Positions 8,343-18,092 are shown, counted from the first letter of the stretch. The stretch: 64,000 nucleotides of DNA from Effrenium voratum (GCA_963377175.1 CAUJNA010000486.1:1-64000); one strand, 5' to 3'. A program made the numbers and translations. Notes: generated by a model not told the origin, from the sequence alone.

Positions 8343-8571
8343 GCTTTGTTTTACTTGCCAAATTCAAAGCCGGCGAGTCTGTCAGTGCATCGGTGTGTAC
8401 CGACGCACTGACGGTGTTTTCCGCGCAATCCGGGCGGCGAGTCCGGGAGTGCATCGGTGTGTACCGACGCACTGCCGGTGTTTTCCGCGCAATCCGGGCG
8501 GCGAGTCTGGGGGCGTAGTGCTGTACAGCACTGCGCTCCCAGAGTTTTCAGGGATAAACCAAAGGGCTGGT
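8343..8571. promoter_or_regulatory. Divergent ATPase/Dam intergenic region with tandem hairpins
   Basis: Holds two tandem units of ~64 bases. Each contains a hairpin with the core AGTGCATCGGTGTGTACCG pairing to CGCACT (8381-8413 and 8443-8477). The outer pairs change together: GTC..GAC in the first, CCGG..CCGG in the second. A stretch ACAGCACTGCG and GGATAAACCAAAG precede the Dam ATG. Copy B has one such unit (58966-59010). Promoter or operator function is inferred from position. Confidence 0.5.
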
Positions 8572-9372
8572 ATGCAGCTGAAGTACTTTGGAAGCAAAGC
8601 GTGGTTAGCTCCTCACCTGGACCGGCTGCTGGGGGACGTCGCCGTGCTTCACTCTCCCTTCTTCGGTTCTGGAAAGCTGGAGTACTACCTCGCCGCCCGG
8701 CGCCCGGGCCTGGAGGTGCGCGGCGTCGACGCCTTCGAGCCCGTCGCAAACCTGCACCGCTGCTACTTGAGGCGAGACCCGGTCTTCCTGCGCTCCTTGC
8801 TGCGCCTGGTGGGGCGCAGGGTGGACAGGCGCTTCTACTCCGGGCACCTCCTGCCGGGCGCGCTGAGAGGCCGTGCCGGGCGCCGGGCCGCCTGCGCGTA
8901 CGTCCTGCTGCGCAACAGCTTCTCGGGAAAGTGGGGCTCCTTCGCACAGCAGCGGCCGCTGGCACTGAGCAGCGTGCGGCGCCTCCAGCAGCCACCGTGC
9001 AACGTGACCGTGCGGCGCCAGGACGCGCTGGCCTACCTGCGGGCACTGCCACGCCGTGCGCACCAGTGCATCTACGCAGATCCTCCTTACATTTTCCCCG
9101 GCCGCAGCATGAACTACTATGGTACGCGAGGGGGCCACGACCTGGTCTTTCACACGGAGCTGCGAGACGCACTCTTCGCGAGCGGCCTGCCCTTCGTCGT
9201 CAGCGTCAACGACGTGCCCGAGGCCCGGGAGCTCTACAGCGGGGCCGACTCCATCACAAGCCTGCGCTCGGGCAAGAACAGTTCCAAGCCCGAGCTGCTT
9301 GTAGTGCACCAGGGCAATCCTGTGCCCAGCGCAGGATTGGGTGGAGCAATCCTGCACCCAGCCCAGGATTGA
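8572..9372 (+). CDS. dam: D12-class adenine-N6 DNA methyltransferase (PLV copy A)
   Basis: 266 residues. The start MQLKYFGSKAWL matches the N-terminal K-x-x-GSK block of D12 methyltransferases. FFGSGKLEYYL fits motif I (FxGxG, SAM binding), and YADPPYIF holds the catalytic DPPY motif IV. NSFSGKWGSFA and FASGLPFVVSVND are further conserved blocks. It methylates adenine in DNA, target unknown. The last ~20 codons are built from the CAATCCTG..CAGGATTG hairpin repeat that continues past the stop, so the natural C terminus may be shorter. Copies B and the 19-kb remnant have the same arrangement. Intact here. Confidence 0.85.
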   Translation: MQLKYFGSKAWLAPHLDRLLGDVAVLHSPFFGSGKLEYYLAARRPGLEVRGVDAFEPVANLHRCYLRRDPVFLRSLLRLVGRRVDRRFYSGHLLPGALRGRAGRRAACAYVLLRNSFSGKWGSFAQQRPLALSSVRRLQQPPCNVTVRRQDALAYLRALPRRAHQCIYADPPYIFPGRSMNYYGTRGGHDLVFHTELRDALFASGLPFVVSVNDVPEARELYSGADSITSLRSGKNSSKPELLVVHQGNPVPSAGLGGAILHPAQD

Positions 9373-9740
9373 CAATGGCATTCCTGGGCCCACGCCAGGA
9401 TTGACGGCAGGGCGTGTAAGTGGTGAAAAAACACACTGTCAGCGGTACTGCGAGGACAGCATAACTGACAGACCTCCGGCGCTGGCCCGGTGATGGGTTT
9501 TTCGGGCAGGTGCTGGTAGTGCACCGCGCAGGAATGGGAGCAATCCTGTGCCCAGCGCAGGATTCAGGGGGGGCAATCCTGTGCCCAACACAGGATTGAG
9601 TGAGCAATCCTGTGCCCACGCCAGGATTGACGGCTGGGCGTGTGAATGGCGAAAAAAAACACTCCGGGAGCGATGCTGCGAGGACAGCATCGCTCCCGGA
9701 CCTTCGGCGCTGGCCCGGTGATGGGTTTTTGGGCAGGTTC
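9315..9740. repeat. CAATCCTG hairpin iterons and two larger covarying hairpins after Dam
   Basis: Six copies of CAATCCTG-n9-CAGGATTG (one begins CATTCCTG, one ends in GATT) lie at 9315-9339, 9347-9371, 9379-9403, 9541-9564, 9574-9598 and 9605-9629. Within a ~120-base duplicated block are two hairpins with the same core CTGCGAGGACAG but different paired arms: 9436-9471 (CTGTCAG/CTGACAG) and 9663-9700 (a 16-bp stem). Both are followed by GGCGCTGGCCCGGTGATGGG. Possibly element-end, replication or 3'-end signals; inferred. Confidence 0.6.
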
Positions 9741-9779
9741 GCCGAAACTGTCGGGTTAGACGACAGTTTCGAAAAATAA

Positions 9780-10790
9780 ATAAACTCCTGGGCTCAGGCT
9801 TCGATGCCGGGCAGGCGCGCCGGGGGCTTCAATGCCGGGCAGGTTCGCCGAAGGCAGTTGTCCCCCACAGGACAACTGGAAAAATTTTTTTCACGGTCGT
9901 CTAAGCCGACAACTTCGACATTTTGCTTTGCAAAGCCTTTCCGGAACTTGGTACAGCCAGTACCCAGTTCAAGTTCCCAGGTCGTGGATGCCGCCCCATC
10001 GCCGTGGTGGACGCCAAGACGGCCATCAAGATCGTGATGGGTTGGGCGAGCCAGTTGGGCGAGCCAGTTGGGCGAGCCAGTACTCATTGGGCGAACCCGT
10101 ACTTGGGCGAGCCGGTTGGGCGAGCCAGTACTAAGCCGTTGGGCGAGCCAGTACTTGGGCGAACCCGTACTTGGGCGAGCCATCAAACGAGGTTGGGCGA
10201 GCCAGTACTAAGGGGTTGGGCGATCTTGGCGTTCGCCGTCCCGCCACGCCGACCAAAGAGGTCAGAAGAACAGGCGGTTCTTATGTCCGGGAAGGCTTCG
10301 CAGAGCCTCTTCCAAGGCATCCCTGCCTGGTTCCACATGTCATGCAAAAACCATGCAACATGCGGCGCGTACGCTGGCGTGGCGTCTATGCCGGGCAGGC
10401 GCGGCCGGAGTGCCAAGAACATGTTCATCCGACATGTACTCCGACATGTTGAAATTAAGCGCGTATAGCGGCTTGGCGCGGCAGAAATGCAAACACGAGT
10501 GGCAATTGTGTTGGCACTTGTGTTGAAGAAATTAAGCGTATAGCAAGAAATCCTGGGGGTTCAGCAGTGTGTCAAAAAGTAACACACTTCAAATTCCCTG
10601 GCCAAGGCCAGCACGACACCCCCGTGGCCGACCTGCGCACCACTTTGCTGGCAATTGTGTTGGCACTTGTGTTGAAGAAATTAAGCGTATAGCAAGGAAT
10701 CCTGGGAATTTCAATGCAGGGTTTCTGCAGGGAATCCCTGCATTCCCTGTATCCCTCTCTTTAGAAGACTTTTCAGCAGTTCTCAGGCGA
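9780..10790. other. Non-coding right flank of copy A with GGGCGAGCCAGTAC minisatellite
   Basis: No convincing gene. 9795-9850 has two copies of CAATGCCGGGCAGG-type repeats. 10037-10220 is a degenerate array of TTGGGCGAGCCAGTAC and TTGGGCGAACCCGTAC. At 10490-10545 and 10650-10700 a block with TGTGTTGGCACTTGTGTTG is repeated. The right end of copy A lies somewhere in 9740-9800; I see no clear terminal inverted repeat. Confidence 0.5.
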
Positions 10791-11637
10791 ACCTCTCTCT
10801 TTAGAGGGGGTTTTCCAAATGGCTTATATTCTACCTGAGAGGCTTCTAGCACTCGTCCGTCCAGCATTTGACCTCGTCCTGCGAAGGATTCGAAGTCTAA
10901 AACGCTGCGTGCAGGCGTGTGGCTGCAAAATAGAGACCCCAGATATGCGCTGCAATTTGGCTCCAGGTTGCATTTCAAGCGATGTCAAGCTTTGCCAAAG
11001 GAAACCCCTTTTCCCTTTTTTTCGGGGACCCCTTTTTTTTGGACCCCTTGTTTTCTTTTTTTTTGTTTTTCCTTAGCCCTGCAAAGGTTGGCTCCTTGAA
11101 ATGCAACCTGGAGCCAAATTGCAAGCATATCTAGGGGTCTCTATTTTGCAGCCACACGCCTGCACGCAGCGTTTTAGACTTCGAATCCTTCGCAGGACGA
11201 GGTCAAATGCTGGACGGACGAGTGTCAGAAGCCTCTCAGGTAGAATATACGCCATTTGGAAAACCCCCTCTACAGAGAGAGAGTGACCCCTAGATATGCG
11301 CTGCAATTTGGCTCCAGGTTGCATTTCAAGCGATGTCAAGCTTTGCCAAAGAAAACCCCTTTTCCCTTTTTTTTGGGGACCCCTTTTTTTGGGACCCCTT
11401 GTTTTCTTTTTTTTTTGTTTTTTCTTGGCCCTGCAAAGGTTGGCTTGCTTGAAATGCAACCTGGAGCCAAATTGCAAGCATATCTAGGGGTCACTATTTT
11501 GCAGCCTCACGCCTCCACGCAGCGTTTTAGACTTCGAATCCTTCGTAGGACGAGGTCAAATGCTGGACGGACGAGTGCTAGGAGCCTCTCAGGTAGAATA
11601 TAAGCCATTTGGGAAACCCCCTCTAAAGAGAGAGGCG
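10791..11637. mobile_element. Fold-back (long inverted repeat) element
   Basis: The left arm begins CCTCTCTCTTTAGAGGGGG and runs through TCTACCTGAGAGGCTTCTAG and GGATTCGAAGTCTAAAACG. The reverse complement of the same ~185 bases returns at 11125-11275 and again at 11500-11637, which ends in CCCCCTCTAAAGAGAGAGG. Between the arms, a block GATATGCGCTGCAATTTGG...GCATTTCAAGCGATG is also repeated and inverted around a T-rich core (11000-11090 and 11350-11440). The whole forms nested palindromes. No transposase is encoded, so it is probably a non-autonomous DNA element. Confidence 0.65.
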
Positions 11638-11810
11638 GCGGGCACCTTGGGCTGGGCTGGCGTGCCTTGCGCAGCGGGCGGTTGGGTTGGCGTCTCTTGC
11701 TGGTGCTGGGCTGGCGCGACTTCTGCAGACGGCGGCTAGGATGGCGCGACTTTCGGAGACGGACGCAACTGACGCAGAGGCCAGCTTGGCTGGCGCAGCA
11801 GGCGCTGGCG

Positions 11811-12720
11811 CTATATATCTTCCACGTCCACCACGCCCGCCGGCTCCACCTTCGGCGTGGCAGGCTCCTTCTTCTCAAGCTGGCGCTGCAACGTAGCGAC
11901 ACGCTCCTGGGCAGCTTTTCAGGGCTTCGGCCTTCTGCTGCTTGCGCAGCAGCTTTTTGCGAGCCTGCTGTTCAGCCTCCGCCATAGCCTGGAGCTGCCT
12001 GTCAAGCTCGCGCTCCTCCTCGTCTTCGCTAGCGGCAGGTGACGGGGGCTGGCATCTGGTCTTCGCAGCTGCTGGCGCCAGGGGTTTGAGTAAGGATCTC
12101 TTTCGTGGCGGAAGCCACACGTCTGGCACGAACTCCGACTCTGCCTTGCGCTTGCGCTGCTGTTCGAGCTCCTTCGAAAGAGCCTCTTCAAGAGTTTCCT
12201 GTGCACGAGACTGTGGAAAATGGAGATAAGCCGAACTGACTGGAAAGAGCTACTAAGCTCGCTTGTTTGCTGAATTGCGGTTCTTGCAACTGCTGCGGGC
12301 ATGCCTGCGCTAGCAAGCACTCAGCCCTGCGGCGTGTCGACCCGTGTTTCTGGCAGCTCCTCCGGCCTGCCTGGCGAGTACAATTGAGAAAGAAGCGCAC
12401 TAGCTACTAGCAACCGACCTTGTTGCTGGTGAAGCTGAGCCTGACACTCGAGCGCGAAATTTCGCTGCGAAACAAGTTTGCGCAACACATGAAAAAATTG
12501 ACCACGTGCAATCTCGCTTCTACGCGCGTGGCAAAAATACGGCCTCGCAAGCGAACAGTTCCTTCTTGACGTTTGCGAACGCCTTCGCATGAAACAAGAG
12601 CTGTCCCGCATGTGCACAGCGCAAGCTCAAACACAGTAGGCCTGCGTCTCATAGTCTTTAGAAAGATGCTGCATGCCCGCCAGTAGGGTGCTGTTTGACC
12701 TATTGCGAGCATTTAGGCAG
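11811..12720 (-). pseudogene. Unknown host gene fragment, coiled-coil C terminus
   Basis: Coding-like minus-strand sequence in pieces. An upstream piece (RRRPTVFELALCTCGTAL to EARLHVVNF) switches frame at a T6 run (~12489-12494) and continues as FHVLRKLVSQRNFALECQAQ to PEELPETRVD. A last piece from ~12215 reads SRAQETLEEALSKELEQQRK, then PDVWLPPRKRSLLKPLAP, ELDRQLQAMAEAEQQARKK and, after a second frame change near 11905, ERVATLQRQLEKKEPATPK to a stop at ~11811. Charged heptads indicate a coiled coil. Family not recognised. Exon junctions or decay could explain the frame changes. Confidence 0.4.
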
Positions 12721-12894
12721 GTGTGAGCAAGTGTGAAGCTCAGGCTGCGGCACTTGGCTGTCAACCGCCATTGCTGGGCTCTAGCCACCGAAGGTGAAAA
12801 CAGGAAAGTTCGCTAAAATGCTGGCAGCGCCCGTACAAAAAAGTCAAGCAATCGCTCAGGCACTGCGAAGCGCATTTTCAAAAAATGGCCGTGT

Positions 12895-12962
12895 TCGGTT
12901 GTGGTCGGTTTGTGGTCGGGTGCGGTGGTCGGTTGTGGTCGGTTTGTGGTCGGTTTGTGTTC
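12895..12962. repeat. GTGGTCGGTT microsatellite
   Basis: About six degenerate copies of (TT)GTGGTCGG in tandem. No gene is seen around it (12720-13100). Confidence 0.7.
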
Positions 12963-13169
12963 GGGTTCATTTTGGAGCAGTGATTTTCCGGCTTTGGCAT
13001 CGCGCAGTTCTCGAGTGTTCAGTTGCTTAGTTGGATCCAGCCGGAGAGAGAACCGCCGCTGTTTTGTGGCTGAGGCGCGTTCCTAGGGTCCGGAAACGGG
13101 TGGCGGTTCCACGTGCGCGACTAGGAGCGCTGCGTGTCTAGCAACTGTTTGTGACGGTTGTCTGAAATT

Positions 13170-13600
13170 CCTTGCTCCCAATTTAAAACATACTTCCGGC
13201 TTTCGCGAGCCCCGTCGCAGAACTTTCGCGGGGCTGTTTTCGCAACGTTCATCAGTAACTTCCGCAGCCCCGGCTCGAAAGCCGTAACTTTTCAGCACGT
13301 AGCGCACGAAGGACAGCTTGCGCAGCCCCGGCTTGAAAGGCGAAACTTTTTCATACGAAAGTAATAAGTATATCCGCAGCCCCAGCTCGAAAGCCGCAAC
13401 TTTTCAACGCGAAAGTAGTACACAAAGTAAGCTTCCGCAGCCCCTTCTTGAGACGCCACACGAAAGCAGTATAAGCAACAATCACTTCCGCAGCCCCGCC
13501 GCGAAAGTCGCAACTTTTCAATATGTTCGTAGCGCGTGAAGTAAACGTCCGGAGGCCCAGCTCAAAAGCCGCAACCTTCAGCTGTACAAGGCGCGCAGCA
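13170..13600. repeat. Degenerate ~55-base tandem repeat, CGCAGCCCCGGCTCGAAAG type
   Basis: At least six diverged units, each with CCGCAGCCCC(G/A)GCTCGAAAG followed by CGNAACTTTTCA and a variable A/T-rich tail. The long minus-strand open frame across it is an effect of the repeat. Nothing else is recognisable from 13600 to 14060. Confidence 0.6.
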
Positions 13601-14059
13601 GCGCGCGGAGGGATACATGTATGTCCGGAAACAGGCATAAAGTTCCATCGGTTTTCGCAAAACTTTCGCGGACCCTGCGCCAAACATTCGCAAAAATCCG
13701 GCTGGAAAGCTGACTCAACTTGACCCGAAAATTTCAAAACTTCCACAAGCTGGTTTCTGCTGGGGGTTGCTTCTGTAGCGACGTATTCTCGCGGCAGCGC
13801 GTGCTGCCAGCAAACACACGTGGCTCGTCGTTCCAGCTTCCTGTCACCCTTGCGCAAAAACTTCGCGAGACAAATTACCTTTCGCGGCCCTCTGCGCGGA
13901 ACTTTCGCGAAGGTCAACGCTAAGTCCAACAGGTCTTCCCCCTCCGAACGCCCCCCCCCCTCGGCCCTGGCGGACGACTCCCAAACTGTGTGGACGGATC
14001 CAACACCCTACTGCTCGCACAAATGCTAAACCATATGATGCGAGTCACGAGCGCGCAAA

Positions 14060-14450
14060 CACATGGAATTCCAGCACACTATTCCAACATTCTGTTGTTT
14101 GCAATGGAATGTTGGACTTGTTCACCAAATTGGGCGAGCATGCAAACGTTTGGCAATTCCAACCCTATTCCAAAATTAAACCAGTCTATTGCTCGCGAAG
14201 GCATGTTGGAATCGTTTGTAAGATGAACACGCAAAACTGAGGAGCTCCAACTTCTATTCCAACATTCTATTGCTTGCAATGGGATGTTGGAATTGTTCAC
14301 CAAAAGAGCCATGAGCTGCAAACATCCAAATTCCAACATTCTGTTTCTTGCAATGGAATGAGGGAATTGGTCCATGTACGCAAACGTGATGAGCGCATGG
14401 ACTGAGTAACTGCAACATTCTATAGCAATGGAATGTTTCGCGTAAAACTG
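14060..14450. repeat. Degenerate palindromic repeat, ATTCCAACATTCTATTGCTTG type
   Basis: Four to five units of ~100 bases. Each includes ATTCCAACATTCT, a short A/T-rich centre, CAATGGAATGTTGGA and TTGTTCACCAAA. Each unit is self-complementary. No coding potential. The 14450-14640 gap shows no feature. Confidence 0.55.
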
Positions 14451-14655
14451 TCAAGTTTCTGCCATCAAGTTTCTGACATGTTCTGACCGGGCGCTCAATC
14501 ATGGGCAGTCGACCCAGCCGTCTGGATTCATCAATGACTTTGTCCTACCAAGATCTTTGAAGCAGCCTCCCCCGGCCAAATTGGCATTGTTCACGAATTT
14601 TACGAGCAACACGTGCGCCTAGCGCGCACTGCTGCGTGAAAATCCCAGCTCAGCC

Positions 14656-14871
14656 AACAACTTCCTGCAACGCGGCAAGCAAATGATCAACCTCTGCGTG
14701 AGCCGGTAAGTCCTCCAACGAGGACCCGGCACCCGTAGATGCCGTGACTTTGCCAGGTACGCGATCACAGACCAGAGGTTTGCCTGGAACACGCAAAGGC
14801 ATGCGAAAAGCAAGTTGGTTTGCAAAGGGGGGGCGCATCCTCCCACGTGTCGCCCATAGAGATCTTTCCAT
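14656..14871 (-). CDS. Possible terminal exon of an unknown host gene
   Basis: A minus-strand frame of ~70 codons, reading RMRPPFANQLAFRMPLRVPG then LEDLPAHAEVDHLLAALQEV and a TGA, has the composition of real protein. An AG precedes its first well-behaved codon, so it may be a last exon. No family recognised and no adjacent exon found with confidence. Confidence 0.25.
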
Positions 14872-15289
14872 CCGTGTAAAAATATTCGAACCTCAAATCG
14901 CTTCTTGCTCACTCACTCCAACTGAAGCTCCTAGCTAGCTGACAGGTGCTCACCTAGCAGCCCTCCAAATGCATCTGGTATCGCAGTCATGGGCTCCAGC
15001 GAGGAGACGGGCGCCGGATCAAGGTTCGGATGATTGGCAATCAAGTCTGCAACTTGGCGCCCAAAATCTCGGGGATAGGCCCTCGGCGCGCATCAAAAAA
15101 CAACTGCTGCTCCGTTTCGTGCTCCAAAAAGTTCAAAGCAAACTTCTGAGTTCATGTTGGAACGCGGGTTAAAGGGGGCAAGGCGCTGCGAGGACCGTAA
15201 GCTAGCAGACCCCTGAACTCTTCCGTCAGCATGTCGAACTGTTGTACGGCCTTTTTGAAGATTTTCGGCTCGCTCCTGACACTCCGCCT

Positions 15290-16110
15290 TCATAGATCCT
15301 GCAAGGCAGTTGTAGGGGGAAACGTTCCGGTTTTGGCTGCAGCGCAAAAGCGCGGGCCACGCCTGTTACTGAAGAATGTGCACAGCTTTGGGCACCAGTG
15401 CCCCCAGGATCCAAGGAATTGGTTTATTTCAAACACCTTTCCCAGGCACAAGCTCTTCACGTAGGCAGCTCTTGGGTGGTACCGCATCAAGCTCGAGCAT
15501 GGCTGCTCCAGGAAAAAAGTGCCCTTGTGCCAAAGCACTAAAGCTATCGCCAGAAAGGTCCTCAAAGCAAGATGTGAACATCTGCTGTGTAGGACTGTAG
15601 GACATCCAAGGCTTTCTGAGAGGCGGGCCGAGATGTCATGATGTTGGCGTCTGCCACTGCTGGCAGGTCAGGGTTCCTTCCAAGTGGGCACTCTCGGCCT
15701 CAAGCACCGACAACAAGTTTAAACTTCTGGCACTTCGCGCAATTTGAAATTGCTGAGAAGCACACTGCGTTGGCTAGTATGGCGCGAAAGCCACACCCAG
15801 CTGCTGCACAATGGCGCAGCCATCAAAAACCTTGCACTGTGACACTAGCACTGCCACATGCAAAATAACTCAACCGCACGACGCCTTGGTCCTGATGAGT
15901 CCATGCACAAGACCGAATGTAGGACAAGCCTCATGGCAAGGCTTTGCGCGCAAGCAGGAAAACGCATCAGGCCCGAACGCCATGCCCGCAGCAGACAAGA
16001 TGTTCATGGATGGGTGCTGCTCAATGTCGATGCTGGCAGTCCGCATTCCGCGCTCCACCAGGCCGAACTTAGCCAGTGCAGGGCAGCAAAACGTTCCAGA
16101 GTTGAATGGT
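15290..16110 (-). pseudogene. Methyltransferase-like host gene fragment (two exon-like pieces)
   Basis: The piece at ~16110-15870 reads AKFGLVERGMRTASIDIEQ, then NILSAAGMAFGPDAF. This resembles a SAM-binding motif I/II region. The piece at 15565-15290 reads GTFFLEQPCSSLMRYHPR, then FLGSWGHWCPK. The 'EQP-x-SS-L-M ... P-R' block occupies the place of the ENP motif of C5-type methyltransferases and recalls a protein family that I believe is abundant in dinoflagellate genomes (memory, not checked). The two pieces are separated by ~300 bases that could be an intron. Function not proven. Confidence 0.35.
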
Positions 16111-17450
16111 CCAGGCCTTCACCGCTTCGGCGCCCGAGAACAAATCTATGCAGTCATAGCGCGGCGAGCAAGGCATTTCCGTGTTCCAGCACCTCGTGGC
16201 AAACCATCCGCGCACGCCTCCACGCTGAAACTCACTGAGACGCGGTCACTAGGAGGCATGCCAAAACGGCAATCAAAGGAACTCCAGCTTCAACCATGGA
16301 CTTCACAAGGATGCGCGACGCTTGCGCGACAGGGCTAGCAAGCAGCTCCAAATCCAACGTGATGGCAAGTGAGCAAGTGAGCTCAATCTGGACACTTCGA
16401 CAAACGGACCCTCACCTTTAAAGTGGACTGTTGCAAGCCTATTCCCCTTTCAGCAAAACCCCCACACACACACAACGCGTGTGATACGGCACGCTTGAAA
16501 CAACCCAAACAGTCAGTTCTTGAATTGAGGCCCTGACAGTGCCGCGAACAAGACAAAGTGCAACAGCCCCATGCTGAGAGCTGGGAGCAGTAGGCTAACG
16601 CTACCAGCCCCGGCAGCCAAAAATGTCACTGCGCAAACAAGGTGCTGACACATGGCACATGCGTACGTGCGCAAGGATTCGCAAAAAGTTTCCCGAAGGT
16701 CCAAACAAACGTGCTCATGGATAAAAACATGGCTTTTGTTCACAAAAAATCGGGAGGCTTGAGTTCCAGGCAGATGGCCGGGCGCACCTGATTGGCTATT
16801 CTTCTGCACGGCATCCGTACCTGCGAGAAACGCAATCTGCACAGGTGCTGTTCGGTGTAGGCGGAACACATTGTGCATCTGTACCTAGAGAACCCGGCCA
16901 ACCGCAATTTGCGAGGCACCCAAGCGAATCATTGGGCAAGCGTGCCTAGCTGGTCATTCTTTGAGGCGGGTGTGGCACCACCAGAAGAGGTACCTGGCAG
17001 AACAAGGGTCGCACAAGTTTCGCGCAAACAAGAGAAACACAATTCTTGTAAGCGTGCGTAGGTGAGTGCTTTTTCTCGTTTTGCGTCAGCCGACCAGTTT
17101 GTGAGAGTTACTTGCTCGAGCGGCTTTGCACTTGCAGAAAGTCGTCAGCTAGGATCATGCACTCATCGTGAATCGTATCTTCGTCCTCTTCGCAAAGCTG
17201 AGGGAAGGCGTAGGTCCAGAAGGTGTACTGCAGATACAACCAAGCCAGGCTACCAGCGCACACAGTCCAACTCAAAAACAGTCCTGGCTCTTTGCAAACT
17301 CGCCAGGCCCCAGTGTAGGCATAATGGTCCTCAACTCATCCACACGCCCGAAAACGAAACAGGACAGCCTACATAAAGCTGGAGACGCCAATACGCAGGC
17401 AAAAAGCTTTTCCCAGGCGCTCTTGATCCCAGTGAACTTCCAAGTGTGGG
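16110..17450. other. No recognised gene
   Basis: Mixed sequence with several short open frames on both strands, none with a recognisable domain or repeat. A (CA)n-like run, CACACACACACAACGCG, occurs near 16460-16480. Confidence 0.4.
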
Positions 17451-17453
17451 GCG

Positions 17454-17625
17454 GGGTAGTCCGCGGCATCAGGGAATTGCTGGCGCAGCTCCAGGTCGTT
17501 CAGGATGAGCCGGTTGCCGTCATAGGCAACGCTCAGACTGTTTGTGGTCTCGCTATAGGTGGCGGTGGCAAAGTTGGAGCTGCCAGGCGGCCAGCCGTGC
17601 GCCAGTGCACGCGCCCTCGGGCAGC
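17454..17625 (-). pseudogene. Penton-like gene fragment
   Basis: Closely matches the copy A penton gene at about 7055-7240, including the codons for GNRLILNDLELRQQFPDAAD and the LPEGA-TGARLAAW block. It contains a 3- to 4-base deletion relative to copy A (ATCCAGG lost to CCAGG) and ends abruptly against polymerase-derived sequence. Confidence 0.75.
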
Positions 17626-17805
17626 GCCCCGAGATACTGCCCGGTGCCGTGGCAGTGGTGGAGTTTCTTCTCGGCGGTCTCGAAGGACGCGAGGCACTCC
17701 CTGCAGTGAGTGGCGGCCCTGTGCTCCAGCTCCTCCCGCCGGGTCATGCTGACGGGCCGAGTTCGGCGTCTCCAGGTGAGGTAGTGGTCGGCCAGCTCTA
17801 TATGG
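17626..17805 (-). pseudogene. Protein-primed DNA polymerase fragment (zinc-like motif)
   Basis: Matches the copy B polymerase at 50190-50345: YLTWRRRTRPVSMTRREEL, HCRECLASFETAEKK and HCHGTG. The joint to the penton fragment at ~17626 falls at a shared GCGCCCCGAG, giving one open frame across two unrelated viral genes. Most likely a deletion scar. Confidence 0.7.
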
Positions 17806-17859
17806 TATAGAAGCCTGCATACTATACACATAGCATCTCCAACATGTACCAAATATGCA

Positions 17860-18062
17860 TTGCACATATAGTATATTTTAAAGCGCGTACAGAATAATAT
17901 AGCACATATAGCACATATAGCATGGAGCTGGAGAGTGGAGGTTTAGCGGCTTGCCTTGTGAGACCCATATAGCACATATAGCACATTTTGCAAGGACCCG
18001 GGGGAGAGTGGAGGTTTAGCGGCTTGGCGTCCATATAGCAGCATGGAGCTGGGAGGAAGTGG
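17860..18062. repeat. ATATAGCACATATAGCAC repeats
   Basis: Short tandem CACATATAG units and a duplicated GAGAGTGGAGGTTTAGCGGCTTG block (~17930-17955 and ~18005-18030). No gene. Confidence 0.5.
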
Positions 18063-18092
18063 AGGACATTTGCACGGTTTTGCGCCACAAAA

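Noticed and set aside
13351..13929. 192-codon minus-strand frame with FRAGAAE repeats
   Set aside because: Encoded by the degenerate ~55-base tandem repeat.
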